Assembly: GCA_014529385.2 (NCBI GenBank)
Contig: CM043961.1
Coordinates: 13,309,978-13,373,977, forward strand
From: Adiantum capillus-veneris
Taxonomy: Eukaryota > Streptophyta > Polypodiopsida > Polypodiales > Pteridaceae
Length of the DNA stretch: 64,000 nt
Reading direction: 5' to 3'
In this document: in pieces, positions 46,118 to 56,042 of the stretch
Layout: every line of letters begins with the position of its first letter
Numbering within the stretch: position 1 is the stretch's first letter
The notes under the pieces: generated by a model
Told to the model about the DNA's origin: nothing
The model's input: the letters and a program-made list of their open reading frames with translations, nothing else
Database searches by the model: none
Made by a program: the position numbers and the translations under genes

Positions 46118-47560
46118 AATGAGCAGGTTACTAATGATGCCCCTATGCTTGTTAACTACCTTGTTTCTAGACTTCAACAAGCCATGGGCAATCCATCCCT
46201 CCAAAGTGAAGTGCAACGGCATCTTTGTGCTCATGGGATTCTCCAAACTCCCCACCAAGAAGAGAGAGTACCTAGGAAGCCTCCTTGTGAGACTTCCAAA
46301 AGAGGCCTCTCTCAGATTCGAGACGAAGAAGAGGATCCGTGTACAAAGGGCTCAAAAGGTTACTACTTGATGACGCATCTCCTTCCCAAAGGAGAGCTCA
46401 AGAGCCCCCACCAAAGGAACGAGAAAGAAATGAGTCTCCTGCCACCTTGGCGGATATGGCTCCACGAAGACGGCGGGCAAAAGGCTATCCATCACCTCCT
46501 AAACAAAGAAGACCATTGCACACCTCTCCATACCATAATTCAAAGAGGGATGATAAAAAACAAGAGAAGAAAAAGGTGAGAAAGAGGTCACCCTCTTATC
46601 CATCTTCTTGATCCTCTTCCTCTTATGAAGAAAGTGATGGTGTAGACAAAGAGGAACAAGGCAAGAAAAAGGCGAGAAAGAGGTCACCCTCTTCTTCATC
46701 TTCCTCAAATTCTTCATCTTCTAAAGAAAGTGATGGTGCAACTTTTGAACCACCAAAAAGAAGAGGCCATATGAAATCATATGCCGCGTGGAAGAGGCCA
46801 TCCAAGCTCAAGAAGTTCAAAGAGGGAGGAAAGAACATCTCTTTCCTTACCTACGATGGCACCTTTGGTGCTACAGACAAAGTCTTGGCTTTCATCCAAC
46901 AATTTGATGTTGCGTTTGGAGATGAGGACTTCACGGAGTCCTCTAAGCTATGCCATGTAGCTCTGCATTTTCAAAAGTCCGCCAAGCAATCGTGGTCTAG
47001 CCTACGGGCAAATGGTGAAGCCCCACGAACATGGAAAGCTTTAAGAGCTTCCATCATGAAGAAGTTTTTAGCCACCGATGCCAAAGACAAAGTACTCACC
47101 GAATGGCGAAGCTTGAAGCTCTCTCCCTACGAATCCATTCACAAATATGTAGACAAGTTTTGGGACTTACATCTCAAAGCCACTGTCTTCAAAAAGATGG
47201 ATTTTGGATAACAAAAACAAAAAATTTGTGCAGGCTTAACTGAAGATATGGCGGAGTGTCCATGCACCATATCTACGGCGGTCATACACCATACCATGGT
47301 GGCTTCACAAATCAATTTCTAAATAGGGGCTAAGAGAAATCTTAAGCCCACGGAAAACAAGTGTTCCAATGAGCCTCAGGGGAAGGACAATGTCCAAAAG
47401 TCTCCTAAGGGCAATTCCAATAACAACAAAGCTAAGGAGAAGGGAGTTTACAAAGGCAAAAACAAACTCTCTCCTGAAGAGCTTGAGCGTTATCGCAAGG
47501 ATAACCGTTGTTTCAAATAAAACAAGCAAGGGCATGCATATCGTGCTTGCCTCCAAAAGA
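46118..47560 (+). pseudogene. gag of element B (after the insertion)
   Basis: The frame resumes with NEQVTNDAPMLVNYLVSRLQQAMGNPSLQ and passes through two similar lysine/serine-rich blocks (RKRSPSYPSS and RKRSPSSSSS type, about 46.58 and 46.68 kb) into the gag core: SFLTYDGTFGATDKVLAFIQQFDVAFGDEDFTE...SAKQSWSSL...LTEWRSLKLSPYESIHKYVDKFWDLH. A stop follows near 47210. The zinc knuckle at about 47505-47550 has a stop codon in place of its second Cys (CFK-stop-NKQGHAYRAC). Similar to element G. Confidence 0.85.
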
Positions 47561-47589
47561 ACATCCGCCATGAGCCTCCTAGAGATACC

Positions 47590-48414
47590 TTGGTCAAAAT
47601 CCAAGAAGAGGAAACTCACCACAAAATATCTCCTCTATGCCATGCTTGGGGAAAGGTAAGAGAACATGATGCTTTTATTCTCTTTGACCCTGGTTCTACT
47701 CACAATTTCATATCCATAGAGTTGGCCACCAAGCTAGGCCTCCAAGCCTATGAGATGGGACATGTCCTACCCGCCGATGGTGCTTTCAAGGGGCAAGAAG
47801 CTTCAGTCATTCCCTTAATCAGGAAATTGAGGCTCCATGTCCAAAACTATGTGGACAAAGAGGACTTCTTTATCTCTCCTCTCAAGCATGAGGATGTAAT
47901 CCTAGGGGCACCATGGTTTGAGTGCATGGCTGCCAATGTTAAATTCCCTAAAAGGAAAATCTACGTTAGGTTCAGGGAAAAAGATATGTACATAGATGCC
48001 AAGGAGTTGGGTAACATCATACTCATTGTACATACACAAGCTTTCAATAAGTCAATAAAGAGCTCTATTTCCATGTACATGATTTTTGTTAAAGATTCTC
48101 AAAATGAACCTAATGCTTTAGCAAAAGAAAATATAAACAATCACCAGGAATTAGGGTTATCCAATTTTCTCAAGGGATTTCAATATGTTTTTATTGACGA
48201 CATCCCTTGTGAGCTACCTCCTAAACGAGGCAATGATGGCCATGCATTTGAACTTCTTCCAGGAAGTTCACCGCCTAATAAACCTCCTTATAGGGTTTCT
48301 CAAGCTCAACAAGAGGAGATTATGCAGCAAGTGCATGAGTTAGTTGAGAAGGGCATGGTTAGGCCTAGCTCATCTCCATTCTGCTCACCCCATTCTGCTC
48401 ACCCGTATTATTAA
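47590..48414 (+). pseudogene. protease and start of reverse transcriptase, element B
   Basis: 274-codon frame. Protease: FILFDPGSTHNFIS, where the active-site triplet reads D-P-G instead of D-S-G, and later VILGAPWFECM. It continues into the N-terminal part of the reverse transcriptase: FELLPGSSPPNKPPYRVSQAQQEEIMQQVHELVEKGMVRPSSSPFCSP. A small tandem duplication of 'cattctgctcacc' (48378-48405) shifts the frame and ends the open part. Confidence 0.82.
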
Positions 48415-49353
48415 TGCAAAAGAACGATGGCACATATCGTATGTGTGTCGACTATAGAGCACTAAAGAGGATCACTATCAAAAATAGGGTTCCCATTCCA
48501 CGGGTGAAAACCTATTTGATAAGTTGCAAGGGTCGACCTACTTCAGTAGGATTGACCTAAAAAGCGGATACCATCAAATAAGCATAGTTGATCAAGACAT
48601 TGTAAAGACCGCAGTTTGCACTACGTTTGGTCTTTTACATTTAACCGCTTGATGGAGAAGCTATGCAGGACTCACCGAACCTTTACAGGAGCGTTCTTTG
48701 ATGATATTATCATCTACTCCAATTCATTAGACGAACACAAGCAACATCTCCAGGTAATATTGTAAGTCTTACCAAAGAATAAACTTTATGTTAACCGAAA
48801 GAAAAGTGAGTTTTTCTTACAAGAGATTCAATATTTAGGTCACATTATCTCTCAAGATGGCATCCAAATGGATCCATCAGAGCTAGAGGTAATAAAAGGA
48901 TGGCCTAATCTAAGGAATCTTCATGAACTAAGAAGCTTTATAGGTATGTGTGCATACTATAGACGCTTCATAGGAAAGTTCTCACAAATCGTGGTACCAT
49001 TACATGACCTAACAAAGAGAAACGTTAGGTATACATGGTCTGCCAAGGAGAAAAATGCTTTCAAAAGGCTTAAAGAAAAGCTTATCTCTCAACCTGTGCT
49101 TACATTGCTGGATCTCTCAAAGCCATTTGAAGTCCAATGTGATGCTTGTGGTGATTGCCTTGGAGCTGTCTTGCTCCAAGAAGGGCATGCCATAGCCTAT
49201 GAAAGTCAAAGACTTGACCCTATTGAGCAAGCTCTAGGCATATATGAAAAAGAACTCCTCGCAGCTCTACATGCCTTAGACTCATGGAAGCACTATTTAC
49301 TGGGACTCCTTTCATTCTGCGGACGAATCACCAAAGCCTTAAGTACTTCATGA
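48415..49353 (+). pseudogene. reverse transcriptase and RNase H, element B
   Basis: Frames are broken to about 48.87 kb, but CVDYRALKRITIKNRVPIPRV, YFSRIDLKSGYHQI and a degraded region at the catalytic DD can be followed. From 48868 the frame is open: RSFIGMCAYYRRFIGKFSQIVVPLHDLTK, then RNase H with FEVQCDACGDCLGAVLLQ, AYESQRL and YEKELLAALHALDSWKHYLLG. A frameshift ends it at 49353. Confidence 0.85.
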
Positions 49354-50205
49354 TGTAGACAAAGCTCTCCGACAAAAAAATGAGGTGGGCAAATTCCCCT
49401 TCTCAATTTCATTTTCATATTGCTCACATTTGCTAGCAAGCATAATCAATTAGCCGATGCACTCTCAAGACGGTCAAGAGTGAATGCGGTTTCCATAGCA
49501 ATTCACAATGATCTATCTTCTATGATAGATGAGTATGCTATTGATCCCAATTTTAGAGATATGATTTCAGCCCTTGCACTAGGGAAGAAAGAGGAACTAT
49601 TTACTTTACAAGATGGTTATCTTCTCTATGGCAATAGACTATGCGTTACCAACTCACTAAGTGAGAAAGTAATGTATGAATCTTATGCTCCTCCTTATGC
49701 GGGGCATAGAGGGATTCAGTCTACCCTAAAAGGTATTGAAACATATTTCTATTGGCCTACCATGAAAGCAAATATACAAGAGTATGTTTCTAAATGTGTG
49801 GTATGCCAAAAGACGTAGTTTGATAGAGGGAAGCAACCTAGATTGCTTCAACCTTTGCCAATCCCTAATTCACCATGGGAGAGCATATCCATGGATTTTA
49901 TCTTTGGATTGCCTACATCTATCCATGGGAATACATGAATATGAACAATAGTAGACATGTTCAACAAACAAGCTCATTTTATACCTATCAAAAAGACTAT
50001 CAAAGCCCATCAAATGGCAACCCTCTTCATATCACAAATCTTCAAGTAGCATGGCTTGCCAATGTCCATAGTGTCGGATAGAGATACTAGAATGACCAGT
50101 AATTTTTGGAAGGGTCTCTTTGAGAATTTAGGGACAAGGCTAAACTTCTCTTTGGCCTATCACCTACAAACGGATGGCCAAAGTGAAAAAGCTAACCTAA
50201 CAATT
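49354..50205 (+). pseudogene. integrase of element B, truncated
   Basis: Integrase inserts the cDNA into the genome. Zinc-binding part: PYAGHRGIQSTLKGIETYFYWPTMKANIQEYVSKCVVCQKT, followed by a TAG, then the core with [15 protein letters not shown], a broken stretch, SIVSDRDTRMTSNFWKG and YHLQTDGQSEKAN. The catalytic residues D, D and E are readable in the remnant. The sequence stops right after this motif at the junction with inverted element E; the C-terminal domain and 3' LTR are lost. Confidence 0.85.
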
Positions 50206-51850
50206 CTTGATTTGGTGACCTAGGTTGAAAACCATAGATGAGCATGAAAGGACTAAATCCAGTTGTGACATGCTTAGCACTAATGTAGGCAAACTCGAGA
50301 ATAGGTAGATATTCTTCCCAGTCTGATTGTTTCTTGCTAACGTATGCTCTTAGCATATCCTCTAGCACTTGGTTAACTCGTTCAGTCTGACCATCTGTTT
50401 GTGGATGATCGGCTATATTGAGGTTTAGTTGTGTACCCAATCGTTTGAACACAACCATCCAAAAATGACTGTTAAATTTGGGAACACGATCACTGTCAAT
50501 GTTACTTGGCAAACCATACAACTTGTATAGGTTGTCCACAAATAACTTGGCTAGTTCTAGAGTCTTAATCGTTGATTTGGTTCGAATAAACGTACATAGT
50601 TTAGTCAACCGGTCTACGATCACCCATATCGAGTCATGACCTCGTACAATGGTTGGTAAACCCACAGTAAAATCCATAGAGATACTTTCCCATTTACCAT
50701 TGGGAATCTCCAAAGGATGTAAGAGTCCTTCTGATTTCAGGCGCTCGGCTTTGTTAACTTGACATTTTTGGCAATGCAATACATAAGCTTGAACAAAGCC
50801 ATGTAAACCTGGCCAGTAAAACTGTCATCGTACGAAAGCATAAATCTTTCTAATACCCGGGTGCCCTGCACTTGGACTATCATGACATTTATAAAGAATT
50901 TGGCACCGAATGTCTGTGTCCATCGGTACACAAACTCTCCCCTTATGGAGTAGGTACCCATTGTTGATGGTGAAATGCTTCCATCGCTGTAGTTCATCAC
51001 TCGATAGAGGAGAACTATGTGTGGAGGTTAACGCTACACTACCATCATTGGAGTGAGAAGGATCCCTCATTTGTACATGGCTCCACACTTTGGAATATGC
51101 GTCATCCTGCTCATATTTTCCCTTTAGAGAATTCAAAAATTCACTACGAAGTTCCGTGAACAAGAGAGAATTGATCTCTGGCATATGACTTAGAGCGTCA
51201 GCCACCACATTGTATCGTCCTTTACGATATTGGAGCTTGGCATCATATTCCTAAAGGATCTCTCAGCCCACCTAGCTTTCCAACCCTTCAAATCCATTTG
51301 TTGTGTGAACCATTTGATGCTTTCATGGTCAAACACAATCTCAAACTGAGCACCATACAAATAATGTCGCCATGTTTTTAAGGCAGACACTATTGCATAT
51401 AGTTCACGTTCATAAGTAGAGTAGTTCTGCTGTGCTGCATCAAGCTTCTTGCTTTCAAAGGCAATTGGCCGCCCGTCTGGACTGCTCCAATAGCACGGTC
51501 ACTGGCATGTGTTTCCAAAACGAATGGTTTCAAAGGATCTACAATAGTTAGTATGAAGGTGTAGCTAATGCATCCTTGAGCGTATCGAAACTATGTTGTT
51601 GAGCGGGTCCCCACTGAAAAGCTTTGCCTTTGCCTTTCAATTGGTCCGTCATGGGAGCAACAATATTAGCATACTTTTAAACGAACCTTCGGTAAAAATC
51701 TGCAAATCCTAAAAAAATATGTAACTCTTCTAGATTTTTAGGAGAAGGCCACTGCCGGATTGTATCCACTTTGGATTGATCCATATGTAGCCCATTACCT
51801 GTGCCCGAGATAGTGAATTTCTCCTTTCAAAAAATCACACTTAGATTCCT
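50205..51850 (-). pseudogene. Gypsy element E: end of reverse transcriptase, RNase H, integrase
   Basis: Minus-strand pol fragment. From 51850 downward: [51 protein letters not shown], RNase H (YSTYERELYAIVSALKTWRHYLYGAQFEIVFDHESIKWFTQQ), then HDSPSAGHPGIRKIYAFV, FYWPGL, HCQKCQVNK and the integrase core [46 protein letters not shown], ending at MLIYGFQPRSPNQE near 50.2 kb. All three catalytic acids are present. There are few stops in the integrase, more in the RNase H part. Both ends are breakpoints: tail to tail with element B on one side and fused to Copia F on the other. Confidence 0.88.
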
Positions 51851-53731
51851 TGGTATCCACTTCACAGCTTGCCGATGCTCTTTATCTGGGTTGTCCATGA
51901 ACCTACTCACAACTCCCACTGCATGTGCAATGTCTGTCCTTGTCCAGACCATAGCATACATTAGAGAACCTACCACTGTAGCATATGGAACTTTAGACAT
52001 ATAGGCTATCTCCTCTTGTGTCTTTGGACACATATCCTTTGTTAGTTTAAAGTGACCAGCCAAAGGTGTAGAAACTGGTTTTGCATTTTGCATTGCAAAC
52101 CTTTCTAGTACCTTCTTGATGCAATCTTCTTGAGATAGCTTTATTGTCTTCTTCGTCCTATCCCTGGATATTTTCATACCAAGTATCCTCTTTGCATCAC
52201 CTAAATCTTTCATTGAAAAAGATTTAAACAGTTCCTCTTTTAGGTCTTTGATGTCCTGCATGTTAGCACTTGCAATCAACATGTCATCAACATACAACAT
52301 TAGGATGATAAATTTCCCATCTCCCAAATTCTTCGTGTAGACGCAGGGATCCGAGTTGCATCTTGTGAATCCATGATCCAACATCCATCGATCAAACTTC
52401 AAGTACCATTGTCTTGATGCTTGCTTTAAACCATACAAGCTCTTCTTTAATCTGCAAACCATTTTCTCCTTACCTTTTACTTCATACCCCTTTGGTTGAA
52501 GCATGTAGATTTCCTCCTCTAAGTCACAGTGAGGGAATGCCGTATTTACATCCATTTGCTCGAGATTTAGATCATGAGCAGCCACAAGGCTTAAGACAAG
52601 CCTAATTGAGTTCATTTTTACAACAGGAGAAAATATTTCATTGAAGTCAATACCTTTCTTTTGAGAAAAACCTTTTACCACCAGCCTAGACTTGTACCTT
52701 TTCTTCCCACCTTCTTCTTCCTTCACCTTGTACACCCATTTGTTTTGAAGTGCCCGCTTACCTTTAGGCAACTCAACCAATTCCAATGTTTGGTTGCGAT
52801 GTAGTGAGTCCATCTCCACTTGCATGCTCTTCGTCCATTCTTCTTTGGATTCATGTTGCATAGCTTCTTTGTATGATTCCGGCTCTCCAGAATCTGAGAT
52901 CAAGAGATGGTTGAAGGAAGGAACAAACCTTTCTGGAGATCTACTTGCTCTTGTAGATCTTCGGGGAATAGGTTGAGGCTCCTCATTTGGTTGACGTTGT
53001 TGCACATTGTCACCGTTTGCAGTCCTTGAGTCTTCCCCGTCCTCAAGCTCCATGTATTCATCACCTGTTTCTTTTGTTTGATTTCTTTCCAAGTAATCTT
53101 TGTACTTATTTTGTTCGTTAAAAATTACATCCCTACTCCTTAAGATTTTACCATCTTCAGGATTCCATAGGCGATACCCAAAGTCACCTTCTCCATAGCC
53201 AATGAAGAAACACTTTTTAGACTTTGCATCTAGCTTTGATCTTAGGCTTCTATCTATGTGCATGAAAGCCTCACACCCAAACACTTTGAGAAATGCATAA
53301 TTCACCGGTTTACCTGTCCATGCCTCTTCTGGAACTCTCCCATCCAATGCCATTGAGGATGACCGATTGATTAAGTACACAGACGTACTTACAGATTCCG
53401 CCCAAAGCTCAAGCGGTAGGCCTGCATGTAGCCGCATGCTTCGTGCTCGCTCCATGATTGTCCTGTTCATCCTTTCCGAAATACCATTTTGCTGAGGTGT
53501 CCTTGGGGTTGTCCTTTGCCTCCGAATGCCATTGCTAGCACAAAAGATTTCAAAAGCTTGGCTGCAATATTCACCTCCATTGTCGGATCTGAGGCATTTA
53601 ACCTTGGTACTTGTTTCATTCTCCACAAAGGCTTTCCACCTTTGAAATATGGAAAATACATCGGATTTATTCTTCATGACATAAACCCATGTTTTTCTAG
53701 TCGCATCGTCTATGAATGTTACATAGTACAA
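51827..53731 (-). CDS. Copia integrase core and reverse transcriptase (element F), fused to Gypsy at its end
   Basis: The frame of 634 codons has no stop. Integrase core: TFIDDATRKTWVYVMK, LRSDNGGEY and TPQQNGISERMNRTI give the D, D and E of the catalytic triad; a chromatin-type C-terminal region is not seen. Reverse transcriptase: NKWVYKVK, RLVVKGFSQKKGIDF, LDVNTAFPHCDLEEEIYM, KSLYGLKQASRQWY and the YVDD catalytic motif (LMLYVDDMLIA), then SLMYAMVWTRTDIAHAVG and QAVKWI. A Copia protein would continue with RNase H, but after KWI the sequence is PRNLSVIF and stop, which is the start of Gypsy E read out of frame. It is the downstream part of the gag-pol frame (same phase as gag). Confidence 0.9.
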   Translation of the reverse strand: MYYVTFIDDATRKTWVYVMKNKSDVFSIFQRWKAFVENETSTKVKCLRSDNGGEYCSQAFEIFCASNGIRRQRTTPRTPQQNGISERMNRTIMERARSMRLHAGLPLELWAESVSTSVYLINRSSSMALDGRVPEEAWTGKPVNYAFLKVFGCEAFMHIDRSLRSKLDAKSKKCFFIGYGEGDFGYRLWNPEDGKILRSRDVIFNEQNKYKDYLERNQTKETGDEYMELEDGEDSRTANGDNVQQRQPNEEPQPIPRRSTRASRSPERFVPSFNHLLISDSGEPESYKEAMQHESKEEWTKSMQVEMDSLHRNQTLELVELPKGKRALQNKWVYKVKEEEGGKKRYKSRLVVKGFSQKKGIDFNEIFSPVVKMNSIRLVLSLVAAHDLNLEQMDVNTAFPHCDLEEEIYMLQPKGYEVKGKEKMVCRLKKSLYGLKQASRQWYLKFDRWMLDHGFTRCNSDPCVYTKNLGDGKFIILMLYVDDMLIASANMQDIKDLKEELFKSFSMKDLGDAKRILGMKISRDRTKKTIKLSQEDCIKKVLERFAMQNAKPVSTPLAGHFKLTKDMCPKTQEEIAYMSKVPYATVVGSLMYAMVWTRTDIAHAVGVVSRFMDNPDKEHRQAVKWIPRNLSVIF

Positions 53732-53764
53732 TGAGCCACCAAGTGATGGTGTACTTGCAGGACC

Positions 53765-53977
53765 TCAAATATCAGAATGAACCAACTCAAGTTTTTTATT
53801 TTTTCTTTCATTTCCTGATTTTTGAAATTTTACCCTCTTTTGTTTACCATAAACACAATCTTCACAGAACTCTAAGTCCACTTCTTTCAAACCTGATAGA
53901 AGCTTCTTTGTTTGAAGGATTTGCATTCCTTTGGCACTCATATGCCCAAGCCGGTAGTGCCACACTGCACTGTCAAC
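53765..53977 (-). pseudogene. Copia GAG-pre-integrase zinc domain (element F)
   Basis: WHYRLGHMSAKGMQILQTKKLL...LEFCEDCVYGKQKRVKF shows the H-x3-H...C-x2-C zinc-binding fold that precedes Copia integrase. It lies in the same frame as gag and the integrase, between a TAA at 53978 and a TGA at 53765. The TGA stands where HSDIWGP would have Trp (TGG to TGA). Confidence 0.88.
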
Positions 53978-55213
53978 TTATGTTGTTGCTGCACAAGCTG
54001 AAGGTTGCGTGCTAACAGTACACAAGTAAAGTGTACCGACCTTTTCTCCCTTGGCAACCACCAATGATCCCTTTGAGATCTTCCACCGTTTGTTTCCGAA
54101 TGCAATGTTGTGACCTTCATCGTCCAATTGTCCTGTAGAGATGAAATTTTTGCGAAGAGAAGGAACATGCCTAACATCTTTAAGCTTCCATTCATTTCCG
54201 TTAGCAGTTTTGACAGAAACTGTACCTTTGTCGACAATCTCACAAGCTTCATCATCTCCCAAGTATACATACCGAAAATTACCTTTGGTGTAGTCTTGGA
54301 AATGTTGCTTGTGTGGTGTCGCATGGAATGAAGCCCCGGAATCTACTATCCAGGAATTAGACACATTGTCTAATGAGAGAATTAGAGCATCTTGATCTAC
54401 TTTACCTGCCACATTGGCCACCGATGTTGGCTTGTTGTCTTGAGACTCTGTCGCCTTCTTCTTCTTGGACCAGCAATCCTTCTTGACATGGCCCTTCTTG
54501 CCGCAGTTCCAACATTCAAGAACTGACTTTGTGCGTGACTTGCTCCGCCTTGAGCGATCACGACCCTTTTGGTTTTTGAACCTCTCCTTAGGCCTTCCTC
54601 TTGTTTCCACTGACAATGCAATACTTGATGATTTTCCTGTGCTTCTCCTTCGTATTTCCTCGCTTAGGAGAACACCCACAACATCATCAAACTTAAGAGT
54701 ATTTGTGCCAGAAATAGAATTACTTACAACCATCACAAGGCTGTCCCAACTATCCGATAGAGATAATAGTATAAGAAGAGCTCGCACTTCGTCATCGAAA
54801 TTGATTTTCACCGATCGAAGTTTACTTATGTTTGTGTTAAAGTCATTTAGGTGTTCTGCAACTGAACCATTCTCTGCCATCTTTAGATTGAACAAGCGCT
54901 TCATAAGAAATACCTTATTGGATGCCGATGGTTTCTCGTAGAATTTGTCAAGTGACTTCATCAAGTCCTCCGTGGTCTCCATCTCCGAAACATTGAAGGC
55001 CACCGTTGACGCCAAGCTTAACCGGATTGTTCCCAGTGCCTTTCGATCAAGGACAATCCATGCTTCATCTGCCATCGTTGCGGGCTTCTTTGCAAGACCG
55101 CCTAGTGGAAAATAGAGGTCCTTTTGGTAGAGATAGTCTTCAATCTGCATCTTCCAATGTTGGTAGTTTTTACCGTTGAACTTCTCAATCTTGAGCTTTC
55201 CTTCCTCCGCCAT
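53978..55213 (-). CDS. Copia gag and protease (element F)
   Basis: ATG at 55213 (MAEEGKLKIEKFNGKNYQHW). Residues about 1-190 are the Copia gag (UBN2-type) domain with WKMQIEDYL and LMKRLFNLKMAENGSVAEHLNDF; then a basic region, an intact CCHC knuckle CWNCGKKGHVKKDC, and the protease with active site WIVDSGASFHAT. A TAA at 53978 ends it early; the frame continues into the integrase domain. Codons look well kept, with no frameshift. Confidence 0.92.
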   Translation of the reverse strand: MAEEGKLKIEKFNGKNYQHWKMQIEDYLYQKDLYFPLGGLAKKPATMADEAWIVLDRKALGTIRLSLASTVAFNVSEMETTEDLMKSLDKFYEKPSASNKVFLMKRLFNLKMAENGSVAEHLNDFNTNISKLRSVKINFDDEVRALLILLSLSDSWDSLVMVVSNSISGTNTLKFDDVVGVLLSEEIRRRSTGKSSSIALSVETRGRPKERFKNQKGRDRSRRSKSRTKSVLECWNCGKKGHVKKDCWSKKKKATESQDNKPTSVANVAGKVDQDALILSLDNVSNSWIVDSGASFHATPHKQHFQDYTKGNFRYVYLGDDEACEIVDKGTVSVKTANGNEWKLKDVRHVPSLRKNFISTGQLDDEGHNIAFGNKRWKISKGSLVVAKGEKVGTLYLCTVSTQPSACAATT

Positions 55214-55272
55214 AACTCCCACTCAATTCAAGGAATCCTTTCCTTGAGATAATTTAGCTACGAGCAAACCTT

Positions 55273-55284
55273 GCTCTGATACCA
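55273..55284 (-). promoter_or_regulatory. primer binding site (tRNA-iMet) of element F
   Basis: TGGTATCAGAGC on the minus strand, two bases after the LTR end CCTAACA. Confidence 0.95.
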
Positions 55285-55286
55285 GT

Positions 55287-55900
55287 TGTTAGGAAATAAG
55301 ACGTAGCTAAATAGATAATTGAGTAGATTACTTAATGGAGAGAGACAGATCTACATACACGAGATTATAGAGTAGAGAGAGAGAGAGAGTACACACGATA
55401 TACGTGGTTCACCCAGTGTGGGCTACGTCCACGGGAAAGCAGCCACTCAATGGCTTTAGTACTTCAAAACAAGAAGTAGTTTACAAATGGCTTATACCCT
55501 TTTGGAGCTCCCGCCTTGCTTCACTCTCACCACCTCACACCCACCTTGTTGCATCAAGTTCACACTATGAAATGTGTGTAGAAACGACCTTCTTTTATAG
55601 GCCAAAAGGGTTGCCCTCTCTTATGAGAGGCAGCCATGTGTAGCCGCCCTTGTGTGAATAAGTCCAAATCGGATCCTCTAATCCGCCCATGTGTGGCCTC
55701 CCTTGAGAAGACAAGTCCGCTTTTGAATTCGGCCACCGGCCATTGAATTCGGTCACCGGCCATTGACTTCCGACCACCGGCCATTGACTACCTGCGACCG
55801 GCCAACCGACGGTTGTTTTTCGACCGCTTTCCGGTCGCCGTCCGGCCATAATATTCCGGTGAGGGAAAAAAAAAGTCTCAGGGGCGGAAAAAGTTGTCCC
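55287..55900 (-). repeat. 5' LTR of element F
   Basis: It ends ...TTCCTAACA at 55287 (minus strand) and contains the Copia-typical block CGTGGACGTAGCCCACACTG followed by GGTGAACCACGTATATC, and a TATA-like CCTATAAAAGAAGG near 55600. The outer end is not fixed because no second LTR is present; it is placed between about 55850 and 55920. Confidence 0.72.
55723..55804. repeat. 20-21-bp tandem repeat, four copies, in Copia LTR
   Basis: Units starting ttga(a/c)t at 55723, 55743, 55763 and 55784, each ending in accggcca. Confidence 0.92.
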
Positions 55901-55913
55901 TGATTTTTGACTG

Positions 55914-56042
55914 TGAAAATTTTGGTTTCCGGTGAGTGATTTTCCTTCATGCACAATGGCTTCTCCTCATAATGGGGGCCTTACAAATGTGTGCTTTTAC
56001 CACAGAAAATTACAAGGGTAAATCAGGCTCCATACTTAACAT
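55914..56042. repeat. dispersed segment shared with 28975-29132
   Basis: Same orientation and order of words as the other copy (gtgaaaattttggtttcc ... cttctcctcataatgggggc ... catacttaaca). It joins directly to the protease frame of element C. Confidence 0.85.

Larger units (their letters stand above)
37188..50210 (+). mobile_element. Gypsy retrotransposon B, split by element A and 3'-truncated
   Basis: Coding order gag - protease - reverse transcriptase - RNase H - integrase on the plus strand identifies Ty3/Gypsy. The gag begins at ATG 37188, is interrupted at 37242-46117 by element A plus one target duplication, and continues to the integrase, which ends abruptly near 50.2 kb against the inverted element E. 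Stops and frameshifts lie throughout pol. A 3' LTR is absent, so the 5' LTR (probably upstream of 37.1 kb) cannot be bounded. Confidence 0.85.
51827..55900 (-). mobile_element. Copia retrotransposon F, 3'-truncated
   Basis: Domain order gag - protease - integrase - reverse transcriptase is that of Ty1/Copia. It has a 5' LTR (55287 to about 55.9 kb), a tRNA-iMet primer site and one reading frame from 55213 to 51850 interrupted by only two stops, so it is the youngest-looking element here. RNase H and the 3' LTR are missing because the reverse transcriptase runs straight into Gypsy element E. Confidence 0.9.

Noticed and set aside
55723..55804. Four 20-21-bp repeats as a possible CRISPR array
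   Set aside because: There are no spacers between units, and the host is a plant; simple tandem repeat inside a Copia LTR.
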